Part shown: positions 1 to 7,477 of the stretch, piece by piece
Layout: each line of letters starts with the position of its first letter
How positions within the stretch are numbered: position 1 is the stretch's first letter
DNA from: Acidobacteriota bacterium
GTDB lineage: Bacteria; Acidobacteriota; Terriglobia; Terriglobales; Acidobacteriaceae
DNA length: 18,466 nt
Direction: 5' to 3'
Assembly (NCBI GenBank): GCA_021781075.1
Contig: JAJXXN010000025.1
Location: forward strand, 1-18,466
The notes under the pieces: model-generated
What the model was told of the DNA's origin: nothing
Seen by the model: the letters and a program-made list of their open reading frames with translations, nothing else
Database searches by the model: none
Program-made: the position numbers and the translations under genes

Positions 1-1
1 C

Positions 2-1057
2 ACGGCCATCAGCCAGGGCAACATTGTCGCGGGCAAGCTTGCAGACATTCAACTGCCCAGCTACAAGTACCCTTATCGCGTCGCCAGCTATCAAACAGGG
101 GATGGCAGCACGAATTACCTGGGGCTCTCCGAGCGCAACGACCAGCGTGTGCTCAGGCACATGCGCAACTACCTCATTGGCATCTGCCTGTTGATTGTTG
201 TTCTGGGATTCCTGCTGATCTTTTTCACCACCAAGGAGATGTTGAGTCGCGTGCAGGGCATCACCGAGACGGCTTCGCACATCGGCCAGGACGACCTGAC
301 TTCGCGTGTGCCGGCGGGCAAGCGCCACGATGAGATCTCGCAGCTTGCGGCCACGCTCAACCGCATGCTGGACCGCATCCAGGCCACCGTGCGGCAACTT
401 CACACCATGACCGACTCGCTCTCGCATGATTTGCGCAGCCCCATCATGGCGGTGCGGGGCAAACTGGAAACCGCATTGCTGGCCGCGCCCGAGGGCGAAT
501 GGACCGAGCCCATGGCCGATGCGCTGGTGCATCTTGACCGCGTCTCAGACCTGCTGACCAAGTCGCTCGACGTGGCCGAGGCCAACGCACATGCCCTGCG
601 TCTGCGGCCTGAGTCCGTACGCCTGGATAAAATGCTGCAGTCGATGATTGACCTCTACGAGCCAGCCTTCGCCGAACATCAATTAATGCTTGGATTCACG
701 GCACCCGCGCCTGTCCATGCCACACTGGATGCTGGACTCGTACACCGCATGCTCGCCAATTTGATGGACAACTGCCTCCGCCACCTGCCGGCGGGAACTC
801 AAATCCAAATCACCTTGACCAGCAGTGGCCCCAGTTGCAAACTCAGCATCACGGATAATGGCCCCGGGTTTCCAGAGGCGATTTTGCCGCGCATTTTTGA
901 CAAGTATGCCAAGGGGGAGCACTCGACCGGGAGTGGCCTGGGCCTGGCCTTTGTTGAAGCCGTGGTCCGCGCCCATCAGGGTTCGGTCTCGGTCGCCAAC
1001 CAGCCCCACGGCGGCGCTCAAATTGAAATCCTCATGGCCTGCCAAGATTCAAGATAA
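2..1057 (+). CDS. Sensor histidine kinase, 5' truncated by window edge
   Basis: The 3' part of a membrane-bound two-component sensor kinase. The frame is open from base 2, so the gene begins upstream of the window; the GTG at 149 is internal. The visible order is: end of a periplasmic sensor region (2 to about 165), one transmembrane helix (about 170-232, YLIGICLLIVVLGFLLIFF), a HAMP linker (about 235-390), a HisKA dimerisation domain with SLSHDLRSP (the phosphoryl-accepting His codon is 425-427), and a HATPase_c domain with N-box LMDNCLRH, G1 DNGPGFP and G2 SGLGLAF. The layout matches the CusS/QseC-like class that pairs with OmpR-type regulators; the partner regulator would be expected upstream, outside the window. 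The stop is TAA at 1055-1057, followed by a hairpin terminator. The signal sensed cannot be told from this fragment. Confidence 0.93.
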   Translation, partial: TAISQGNIVAGKLADIQLPSYKYPYRVASYQTGDGSTNYLGLSERNDQRVLRHMRNYLIGICLLIVVLGFLLIFFTTKEMLSRVQGITETASHIGQDDLTSRVPAGKRHDEISQLAATLNRMLDRIQATVRQLHTMTDSLSHDLRSPIMAVRGKLETALLAAPEGEWTEPMADALVHLDRVSDLLTKSLDVAEANAHALRLRPESVRLDKMLQSMIDLYEPAFAEHQLMLGFTAPAPVHATLDAGLVHRMLANLMDNCLRHLPAGTQIQITLTSSGPSCKLSITDNGPGFPEAILPRIFDKYAKGEHSTGSGLGLAFVEAVVRAHQGSVSVANQPHGGAQIEILMACQDSR

Positions 1058-1096
1058 TCATTCCCACCGCAGTTTTTAATTCCCCTGGAAAGGAAT

Positions 1097-1154
1097 GCGC
1101 CGTTCCTCGTCAGCCGGGCTTCACTCTGACACGGCTTCAAGGAACGGCGCTTTT
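1097..1154 (+). terminator. Hairpin terminator between convergent genes
   Basis: Perfect 11-bp inverted repeat: GCGCCGTTCCT (1097-1107) pairs with AGGAACGGCGC (1140-1150). A possible inner stem (AGCCG 1112-1116 with CGGCT 1132-1136) lies inside the 32-nt loop. The plus-strand exit is TTTTGCTT, typical of an intrinsic terminator for the sensor kinase gene. On the minus strand the exit (ATTCCTTTCC) is only moderately T-rich, so it may be a weaker terminator for the long minus-strand operon that ends at 1204. Confidence 0.75.
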
Positions 1155-1203
1155 GCTTCAATGTGCTGCTTGAGTGCTTACATTTTTCTTCCGTGGCCGC
1201 GGA

Positions 1204-2583
1204 CTAGAAGATGTAGCGAATCAGCAGGTAGGAGGTGTTGTTGTCGCTGGCATTGCGGCCGCTGCCATCGTAGTTGGTTGAGCCGCCGTTGAAGCGGGTG
1301 TAGCCGTTGTACTGGAAGGACACGTCGATGTTCTGCACCGGCCAGTAGGAGATGTTGCCAGAGATGCCTGTGCTGCGCGGGCTGCCGTTGGCGCTGCCGC
1401 TGACACCATCGTAGGTGCTGCCGAGCATGGAGGCGGACTGGTAGAGCGCGCTGTCCGCAGTGCCCGAGGTCAGGAACCAGCCAATGTTGCCGGTCAGGCG
1501 ATTGCCGTAGTGATACTCAACGTTGGCATTGGCGGTGTTCAGGTGTTCCTTCACATAGCTGCTGGCGCCGCTGGCATAGCTGGCATTCAGTGTCTGGCCT
1601 TCATGCAGATACATGCCACGGAAGGAAAGCACGTCGCGTCCGATGGTGCGGTCATACTCCACATCACCACCAAGATCGGTGTAATTATCGGTCGGGCCGC
1701 TCACAGCGCCGGGGAAGGACGACATATGCATTCCGAAGAAACCTGCCTCAAATACATTCGTCCTGCCGCTTTCCTGGTATGCCAGGCGCCAGTAGGGAGC
1801 AACTCCGTTGATGTTGTACGTTGCGCCAGAGCCATTGTTCGGACGGGAAGAACCGATATGGTCTGAACGGTACAGCGTCAAGTCGCCATAAAAATGGTTG
1901 TCGTACATGGCATAACCGCCAAATCCGGCAACATCCTGGGCAAGGCTGCCTTGCAGAATGGCTGAGGCCGCAGGCGACGGCGCAGAGTCGGGAGCGACGA
2001 AAGGATACCCCCAGTTGGGCAGTGTCATCCACACGTCCTCAACCGTCGGGTTGTTGTTCATCATCAGGCCGAAGATCAGGTCCTTGTCGGCGACCTTGGT
2101 CTTGTTCGCGTAGCGAATGTCGGTGTTGTCCATGCCGAAGCTGCTGTCCTGCGTGTCAAAGGTGACTTGGAGGAAGCTGCCCACGTGGTCCGACCATGCG
2201 CCGGCGAGGAAGAGGGAGATGTCCTGGGGAAACTCGATGTTGTTGTTCTGCGTTCCCGGGATGGCCTTTTTGGTGCTGGTCATTGATGTCTCGAACCATG
2301 CGCCGAGGGGCAGGTTTTCGAGCATCTGCAAACCGGGTCGGCGTTTATCGGAGTCGGGGGCGGGAACGGTGCTGTTGTCCTTCTTCTGTGTGTAGCCGAG
2401 CAGCTTGAAGAGACGCCCTGCCGGGTTCAACTCGGGGGGTGCATAGTGGCAGCCTGTGCAGGCCAGGCCGGTTTGACGCGCATAGCTGGGCAGTGCATTT
2501 GCCGTGCGCGAAGTGGAAAACAACAGGACCGCAAGCGCGAGGTAGACAACTGCCGCGCCGGCCCCCTTGGTAAGAATTTTCAT
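1204..2583 (-). CDS. Cyc2-like monoheme cytochrome fused to outer-membrane barrel
   Basis: Predicted 459-aa outer-membrane protein. The chosen ATG (2583-2581) has a GGAGGA ribosome site at 2592-2587; a longer open frame to 2685 lacks this. Residues 1-30 form a signal peptide ending TANA. Immediately after comes ALPSYARQTGLACTGCHY, with one heme-binding CxxCH at residues 42-46, then LNPAGRLFKLLGYTQ. The remaining ~390 residues are rich in alternating, aromatic, Gly/Ser/Asn-containing strands and end in Tyr-Ile-Phe, the terminal aromatic typical of outer-membrane barrels. An N-terminal heme plug with an ARQTG..C..CH....L...GR.FK..GY pattern followed by a barrel is the architecture of Cyc2, the fused cytochrome-porin that oxidises Fe(II) at the cell surface. 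That function is inferred here, since other monoheme barrel families share the pattern. It is the last gene of the respiratory operon, 125 bp after the lipoprotein gene. Confidence 0.72.
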   Translation of the reverse strand: MKILTKGAGAAVVYLALAVLLFSTSRTANALPSYARQTGLACTGCHYAPPELNPAGRLFKLLGYTQKKDNSTVPAPDSDKRRPGLQMLENLPLGAWFETSMTSTKKAIPGTQNNNIEFPQDISLFLAGAWSDHVGSFLQVTFDTQDSSFGMDNTDIRYANKTKVADKDLIFGLMMNNNPTVEDVWMTLPNWGYPFVAPDSAPSPAASAILQGSLAQDVAGFGGYAMYDNHFYGDLTLYRSDHIGSSRPNNGSGATYNINGVAPYWRLAYQESGRTNVFEAGFFGMHMSSFPGAVSGPTDNYTDLGGDVEYDRTIGRDVLSFRGMYLHEGQTLNASYASGASSYVKEHLNTANANVEYHYGNRLTGNIGWFLTSGTADSALYQSASMLGSTYDGVSGSANGSPRSTGISGNISYWPVQNIDVSFQYNGYTRFNGGSTNYDGSGRNASDNNTSYLLIRYIF

Positions 2584-2708
2584 AAGTCCTCCTTGAAATT
2601 GACTGCATTGGTACTCGTACTGCTTCACTGCGCCCCGGGCTCCGACTTTCTCGGCCCGTCTTGCTGCGCAGAACTTTTTTGCCAAGCGCCGCCGCTTCTT
2701 GCCGGCAA

Positions 2709-3440
2709 TCAGCGCTTGTCGTATGCCACACCCGGCGCCACATACGGCGGGTCGGAGACCAGACGGATGTAGGAAATCACGGCTTTGATCTCCGACTTGC
2801 TCAATGTGTTTCCATAGGGCGGCATCAGGGCGGAACGGTTCAACGACGGCCCGCCATGGGTGATGATGTTGGTCAAATCCACATCAGAAAATTTGTTGTA
2901 CACATCGCCGCTGGTGAAGGCGTGCGGCTTGACCGCGAGGTTGTCGTAGTTGGAAACCTGCTCGGCTGATGAGTCCGGGTTGTGGCAGCGCGAGCAGTAT
3001 TTGTCGTTCACTTCCCTGCCCACTTCCTGCGGATAACCGACAGCCAGCTCAACCACCGACAAAGTGAATGGTTTGCCTTGGGCATCCTGCGAAGTTGCCG
3101 TGAGCTCGTAGCGCCCGGAACTGCCGCCGAGCTGCACCTTGAAGGTTGCCAGCCCGTTGTCGTCGGTAAGCACTTGCGTGGAGTCAAAAACCACACCTGC
3201 GGGGCCGCTGATCGCGACCTTGGCTCCAGTCACTGCATTGCCCTGCGAGTCATTCACCTGCAACACCAGCGGCTGAGGCAATTGCGAACCGATGACCCCG
3301 GTTTGCCTGTCACCGCTTGACACCACGAGGGCGCTGCCCGCCGCCTTGGCCTGGAGCGCCGCCGCGGCGGGCTGTTGGTGGTGGCACCCGGCCAGGGCCG
3401 TGGCGGCAAGAAGCGCGTAAATCCATGGATTCGATTTCAT
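2709..3440 (-). CDS. Lipoprotein with Ig-like domain and C-terminal cytochrome c
   Basis: Predicted 243-aa lipoprotein. The signal peptide MKSNPWIYALLAATALAGC carries a lipobox (LAGC) with the lipidated Cys at residue 19. Residues about 38-130 look like a bacterial Ig-like domain (GNAVTGAKVAISGPAG, then DDNGLATFKVQLG). Residues about 135-230 form a class I monoheme cytochrome c: CSRCH at 149-153 and a likely axial Met in LMPPYGNTLS, followed by the C-terminal helix SEIKAVISYIRLV. The ATG at 3440 overlaps the upstream stop by one base (TGATG) with AGGGGG about 8 bases before it; a GTG one codon earlier is also possible. The likely role is periplasmic electron transfer between the inner-membrane octaheme subunit and the outer-membrane cytochrome-barrel, with the Ig-like domain as spacer or docking surface; this is inference from order and domains. 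Confidence 0.85.
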   Translation of the reverse strand: MKSNPWIYALLAATALAGCHHQQPAAAALQAKAAGSALVVSSGDRQTGVIGSQLPQPLVLQVNDSQGNAVTGAKVAISGPAGVVFDSTQVLTDDNGLATFKVQLGGSSGRYELTATSQDAQGKPFTLSVVELAVGYPQEVGREVNDKYCSRCHNPDSSAEQVSNYDNLAVKPHAFTSGDVYNKFSDVDLTNIITHGGPSLNRSALMPPYGNTLSKSEIKAVISYIRLVSDPPYVAPGVAYDKR

Positions 3441-5491
3441 CACTTTGCCCCCTTCGAGCCGGACTTTTGCATCATGAGGAAGGCGGTCAGCGCGCGCGCA
3501 TCGTCATCGCTCATGTGCTGGTTTGGCTCAACCGTCCCCGGTCGCAATGCCTGCGGATCCTTGAGGTAGTGGTAGATCCACGAGGCATTGAGCCGCGAGC
3601 CAACCTTGGTGAGTGTCGGGCCGATGTACCCCTTGTCGACGTCCGGGTTGACCATATGGCAGGACTGGCAGGCGTACTTCGAGTAGAAGAGCTGGCGTCC
3701 TTTTTCGACCAGGTCCGGAGCGTAGCCGGTGGCGGGCATCTCATCCCGCAGGAAGGCCGGGTTCTGATAGACGTTCATGATGTAGTCGGTCAGTTCCTTC
3801 CGCTCGGCATCCGTGAAGTTGAACTTCGGCATGCGTCGGATGAGCGCCGGGCGGAGGGTGTTGGGGTTCTTGAGGAATTCGTCGAGCCACGGGCTTTGCA
3901 CCGACGTGCCCTCCCAACTGAGGTCGGGCGCCATGTCGCCACCGTGGCCGTTGATGCGGTGGCAACTGAAGCAGTTCAGGTCGGTCATCAACTGGCCTGC
4001 GTGCCCGGCCGGCTGGTAGTTGGTCTCACGCACCGTGGGTACCTGCAATTCTGCCGGGAGGTCGAAGCTGCGGTCGGTGTGGGAGAGCAGTTCCGTGGTC
4101 ACCGCCTCCACCTGGTTGGTGTTGAAGTTGTAGCGCGGCATGCGGAACGAGGAGCCAAAGGAGCGCGGCTGGCGGATTTTCTGGTTCAGGTACGCGGGCA
4201 GCGAGTGCTCCATGCCCGGCAAAAAGACCAGTTGCACCACCGGCTTGCTGCCGATGCGGGTCAAGTCAGGGCCGAAATTATCCGGCTTCGGAACCCCTGC
4301 GATCTCGTGGCACGAGGCGCAGCCATACTCGACAACCAGCGCCTTGCCGTGCGCAATCTGCGCCGGGGTAGCCGGTTGCAGGTGCACATTGGCCATGTAG
4401 TCCGAGTCGCTCTTGTTCATCACGAAAGCCGTGATGGTCTTGAGCTGCGCATCGCTCCAGCGGTATTGCGGCATGGGCGTGTTGGGGTCGTACTTCTGCG
4501 GATTGCGCATCCAGGCCATCAGCCATTGCGGCTTGACCTTGTTGCCAACGCGGGTCAACTCGGGGCCCAGGTCGCCGCCCACCAGGTTGCCGGCGGCATT
4601 CTGCGCGGCGTGGCACGAGGCACAGAAGGATTCGCCATACAGGCTGGCCCCGGCGGTTGGATCCGGCGCCGGCCCATGCGTCTCCGCGACGGCCATGGTG
4701 TCACCAACACCCGGCTTGCTGTTGGCCATCAGGAAGGCGGAGATGTCACTGGCATCCGCATCACTCAAGTTGAAGTTGGGCATGGTGGCGGTAGCCGAAT
4801 AGGCGACCGGGTCCTTCAACCACGCATAGACCCACTCGCGCGTCGTCTTGTCCGCGATGTGCGTCAGCGGCGGAGGGTCGTCCGTGGCCTGCATCTTGCT
4901 TCCATCCGGCAGCGTGACAGTGTGGCAATGCACGCATCCGTAGCGGGAAAGCATCACACGGCCCAGGTTCAGCTTGGGCGTGCCCTCGAGCGCGGAATGG
5001 TGGCACTGGCCGCAGGACGACTCGATGTACTTCGTCGGGAGGATCGGTTCCTCGCCGGCCATCTCGCTTGCGTGCGCCTCCTTGACCGTGGTGGCCGCGC
5101 CCTGGCCGCGGTGGCAGATCACGCAGCCAAACTCGGTCAACTTGTGCGGCATCGCCGGGTGGGCACGGAATGGCTGCTCCTTCACGTCGTACAGGCTGGC
5201 CTCGGTCAGGCCCACATGGCAGGTCTGGCAGCGGTCCACCACCCCCAGTTTCGGAATCCATATCTGCTGGATGCCGCCCTCAAAGTGACGGCGCAGCGTG
5301 ACCGCATCGCCGCGGTTTGTGATGAAGCGCAGGTACTGGCGTTGGAAGCCGTGCCATTCGCTGAAATAATCCTTCGCCGGCGCAATGGTCAGCAGCAGAA
5401 GAAGAATCACACTGACCACGCCGAAGACGCGGTACGGGTCGCGTAGAAAAGCCTTCAATGAGGCGATGAAGCTCGTGTTCTTCGTTTGCAT
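3440..5491 (-). CDS. Membrane-anchored octaheme cytochrome c, bc-complex associated
   Basis: 683-aa protein with a short cytoplasmic N-terminus, one transmembrane anchor (about residues 22-38, VFGVVSVILLLLLTIAP) and a large periplasmic part. There are eight CxxCH heme motifs, at residues 88, 123, 160, 186, 290, 391, 507 and 608. The first three are packed in an N-terminal module. The other five each start a class I-like cytochrome repeat with the pattern CxxCH, then GPxLTxxG, then W...W...NP or DP, then MP.....(S/T)D......(A)F(L/V)M, giving Met axial ligands. The start ATG at 5491 overlaps the preceding stop (TGATG) with GGAGGAG just upstream; a start 24 bases earlier would lie within the upstream gene and lacks this signal. 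Sitting directly after the Rieske and split cytochrome b genes, it most likely replaces cytochrome c1/f as the electron outlet of the complex. Confidence 0.9.
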   Translation of the reverse strand: MQTKNTSFIASLKAFLRDPYRVFGVVSVILLLLLTIAPAKDYFSEWHGFQRQYLRFITNRGDAVTLRRHFEGGIQQIWIPKLGVVDRCQTCHVGLTEASLYDVKEQPFRAHPAMPHKLTEFGCVICHRGQGAATTVKEAHASEMAGEEPILPTKYIESSCGQCHHSALEGTPKLNLGRVMLSRYGCVHCHTVTLPDGSKMQATDDPPPLTHIADKTTREWVYAWLKDPVAYSATATMPNFNLSDADASDISAFLMANSKPGVGDTMAVAETHGPAPDPTAGASLYGESFCASCHAAQNAAGNLVGGDLGPELTRVGNKVKPQWLMAWMRNPQKYDPNTPMPQYRWSDAQLKTITAFVMNKSDSDYMANVHLQPATPAQIAHGKALVVEYGCASCHEIAGVPKPDNFGPDLTRIGSKPVVQLVFLPGMEHSLPAYLNQKIRQPRSFGSSFRMPRYNFNTNQVEAVTTELLSHTDRSFDLPAELQVPTVRETNYQPAGHAGQLMTDLNCFSCHRINGHGGDMAPDLSWEGTSVQSPWLDEFLKNPNTLRPALIRRMPKFNFTDAERKELTDYIMNVYQNPAFLRDEMPATGYAPDLVEKGRQLFYSKYACQSCHMVNPDVDKGYIGPTLTKVGSRLNASWIYHYLKDPQALRPGTVEPNQHMSDDDARALTAFLMMQKSGSKGAK

Positions 5492-6195
5492 CAGCTCCTC
5501 CAGGGCAACACCCACGACCAGCCGGGACCGCGGAAGAACGTGCCGACCACTGTGAGTACGAAAAGTTCAAATAGAAACCAGGTCATGATCCACCAGGAAA
5601 TCGGTTTTAATGCCAGATAGCGCCGAAAGCGGTTTTTTGTCTCCGGAGTGCTGTAGGCGGCGGTCAACAGCAGGCCCGCCATGATGAGCGTCGGGACCAG
5701 CGCCACGTACACATCGAAGACCAAGAGGAAAAGCGAGAGCGTGCCGGAGACAATCATCGCCCACAGGAAACGCTGCTTGCGGTTCTTGAGGAAGAAGCCC
5801 TCAGCCTCGACATTGATGTCGAAGTAAGGAATCACGATGAGTGAAACCACGAGCAGGCCCGGGATGATGACGCCGGCCACGACCGGCGGGAAGTAGTGGA
5901 GCATCTCCTGCAGGCCGAGGAAGTACCACGGCGCCTTGGCCGGGTTCGGGGTATTGGTGGGATTGGCCAGGCCCTCGAGCGGCGCATTGAAGAGGAGGGA
6001 CATGGTGACCAGCGCCACCAACAACACCTCAACCGCCAAGACCGCGCGAATCAGGACCTCGGGGAAGGTTTGCACCTTCAGTTCGTCGTGGGTCTTGACC
6101 TGCGGCGAGGTGCGCCGGGTGATGAAGAGCACCCGCTTCTGCGAGACCCTCATGTCGGAGCCAATTTCGGCTTTGAAGTCTTTGGGGGTTGTCAT
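5491..6195 (-). CDS. Cytochrome b C-terminal half (subunit IV-like)
   Basis: 234-aa membrane protein equivalent to subunit IV (PetD) of b6f complexes, or the C-terminal third of cytochrome b. The diagnostic stretch is NPAKAPWYFLGLQEML followed by HYFPP. The family's Qo-site PEWY motif appears as APWY, so the usual Glu is replaced by Ala; variants of this kind are known in some menaquinol-type bc complexes. Helices follow at IIPGLLVVSLIVIPY, FLWAMIVSGTLSLFLLVFDVY and the C-terminal WWIMTWFLFELFVLTVVGTFF, which gives more helices than the three of plant subunit IV. The N-terminal ~40 residues are soluble and charged. Its ATG shares four bases (ATGA) with the cytochrome b stop, and its own stop overlaps the octaheme start, so translation of all three is probably coupled. 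Confidence 0.92.
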   Translation of the reverse strand: MTTPKDFKAEIGSDMRVSQKRVLFITRRTSPQVKTHDELKVQTFPEVLIRAVLAVEVLLVALVTMSLLFNAPLEGLANPTNTPNPAKAPWYFLGLQEMLHYFPPVVAGVIIPGLLVVSLIVIPYFDINVEAEGFFLKNRKQRFLWAMIVSGTLSLFLLVFDVYVALVPTLIMAGLLLTAAYSTPETKNRFRRYLALKPISWWIMTWFLFELFVLTVVGTFFRGPGWSWVLPWRS

Positions 6196-6974
6196 AGGGA
6201 TTCCTGCTCCTCCGAGGTTTTCTTCGCCTTCACGCCGGGCTCGCTCTCACGGACATAGAGGCCGCCGTCCTTGCGGATGCGCCAGAAGTGCACGGCGAGG
6301 AAGAGAAATGCAGCCAGGGGCAGAATCACGGTATGCAACACATAAAAGCGCAGCAGCGCGTTGGCGTTGACCAGGTTCCCGCCGAGCAGCAGAAAGCGGA
6401 TTTTATCGCCCAACAACGGCACGGCGGAGGCGATGTTGGTGCCCACCGTGATGGCCCAGAAGGCCAACTGGTCCCAGGGCAGCAGGTAGCCGGTGTAGCT
6501 GAGCAACAGCGTCAGCAACAACAACACCACGCCGACCACCCAGTTGAACTCGCGCGGCGCGCGGTAGGCCCCGCGATAAAAGACACGGAACATGTGCGCA
6601 AAGGCGAGAAAGACCATGGCGTGCGCGGACCAGCGGTGCAGGTTGCGCAGGAAGAGCCCCGACGAAACCGCGAACTGAAGGTCCTTGACGTCGCTGTAAG
6701 CCAGAGGCACCGAGGGGTGGTAGTAGAGCATGAGCAGCACGCCGGTGACCACCAGCACGATGAAGGTGCCGAGGGTCAGCGTGCCCAGGTACCAGGTGGC
6801 GCCAAGTCCCAACATGCGTTTGCGGACCTTGGTCGGAAACAGGTGCAGAAAGACGTTCTGCTGGATGGCCAGCGCATTATGCAATGTGCTTGTGCCCCTC
6901 CCGCTGCGGAAAATCGAACGCCACACCCGCGAATTTTCGAGTTTTTCGAGATAGCTTGCAAAGGTGCCCGGCAT
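6192..6974 (-). CDS. Cytochrome b, b6-like N-terminal half
   Basis: 260-aa four-helix diheme cytochrome b of a quinol:cytochrome c oxidoreductase in the inner membrane. Helix B carries RNLHRW and AFAHMF (H113 and H127, 14 apart). Helix D carries FYVLHTV and LAVHFW (H214 and H229, 15 apart), the b6f-type spacing rather than the 14 of bc1. The quinone-site loop LLPWDQLAFWA (about 164-174) is also b6-like. No cysteine occurs anywhere in the protein, so the covalent extra heme bound by Cys35 in photosynthetic b6 is not expected. The gene starts 3 bases after the Rieske stop and overlaps the next gene by four bases. Non-photosynthetic, probably menaquinol-linked use is inferred. Confidence 0.95.
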   Translation of the reverse strand: MPGTFASYLEKLENSRVWRSIFRSGRGTSTLHNALAIQQNVFLHLFPTKVRKRMLGLGATWYLGTLTLGTFIVLVVTGVLLMLYYHPSVPLAYSDVKDLQFAVSSGLFLRNLHRWSAHAMVFLAFAHMFRVFYRGAYRAPREFNWVVGVVLLLLTLLLSYTGYLLPWDQLAFWAITVGTNIASAVPLLGDKIRFLLLGGNLVNANALLRFYVLHTVILPLAAFLFLAVHFWRIRKDGGLYVRESEPGVKAKKTSEEQESL

Positions 6975-6977
6975 CGT

Positions 6978-7469
6978 TTATACCCTCAGGAATTGAAACG
7001 GTGGAATGATTGCGGAGCGATCGACCATCAGGTCCCCGTCGTCGCTGATCCAGGTTTTGAGCCAAGGAAGCGGCTTGGGCGCGGGCCCCTCGATCTTCTT
7101 CCCCTCACGGTCAAAGCGGCTCCCGTGGCAGGGGCAGGCGATCTGGTTCAACTCCGGCTTCCATGCTGTCATGCAGCCAAGGTGCGTGCAGATTGCGCTC
7201 AGTGAAAAATAACCGTCGGCGATGCGGACGAGGTAAATCGCCGAGTTCACATCGAGCGTCACCGAGCCGACGGTGTAATTTTCCGCCCTGCCCGCATTCA
7301 CAATGGGCGAAGGCTCAAAGAGGACGTTGGGGGACAAGTACTGGTAGTAGAAGGCGATTGTTCCCGCGGCCGCGATGCCCAGCGAACCGAGGCCCAGCTT
7401 GGTGAAAAAATCCCTGCGGTCCAGCACAGCGCCGCCTTGCGCAGGATTGGGGTGTGTCGTCGTGGTCAT
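6978..7469 (-). CDS. Rieske [2Fe-2S] protein
   Basis: 163-aa Rieske subunit of the bc-type complex. The cluster-binding boxes are CTHLGC (residues 94-99) and CPCHGS (112-117), followed by FDREGKKIEGPAPKPLPW, the normal C-terminal Rieske fold. The N-terminus has DRRDFFTKLGLGSLGIAAAG (17-36), a twin-arginine-like signal/anchor helix, as is usual for Rieske proteins exported by Tat. Start choice: ATG at 7469 is preferred. A GTG at 7481 that overlaps the upstream stop (GTGA) would add four residues and cannot be excluded, because the nearest purine-rich stretch (AGGAAG) is too close to the GTG and rather far from the ATG. It transfers electrons from quinol at the Qo site to the octaheme cytochrome. 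Confidence 0.95.
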   Translation of the reverse strand: MTTTTHPNPAQGGAVLDRRDFFTKLGLGSLGIAAAGTIAFYYQYLSPNVLFEPSPIVNAGRAENYTVGSVTLDVNSAIYLVRIADGYFSLSAICTHLGCMTAWKPELNQIACPCHGSRFDREGKKIEGPAPKPLPWLKTWISDDGDLMVDRSAIIPPFQFLRV

Positions 7470-7477
7470 TTTCTTTG

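Noticed and set aside
2584..2685. N-terminal extension of the cytochrome-barrel protein to the longest open frame
   Set aside because: It would put 34 charged residues before a clear signal peptide; GGAGGA lies at the right distance only from the ATG at 2583.
2600..2708. Possible terminator between the lipoprotein and cytochrome-barrel genes
   Set aside because: Only a short AAGCGC/GCGCTT repeat followed by an A-run on the minus strand is present, with no T-tract, so the last gene is kept in the operon.
3317..5446. 709-aa open frame on the plus strand opposite the octaheme cytochrome
   Set aside because: It mirrors the codon structure of the cytochrome gene, has a His/Arg/Val-rich composition with no domain, and the minus strand has eight CxxCH motifs and coupled starts. 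It is a GC-rich shadow.
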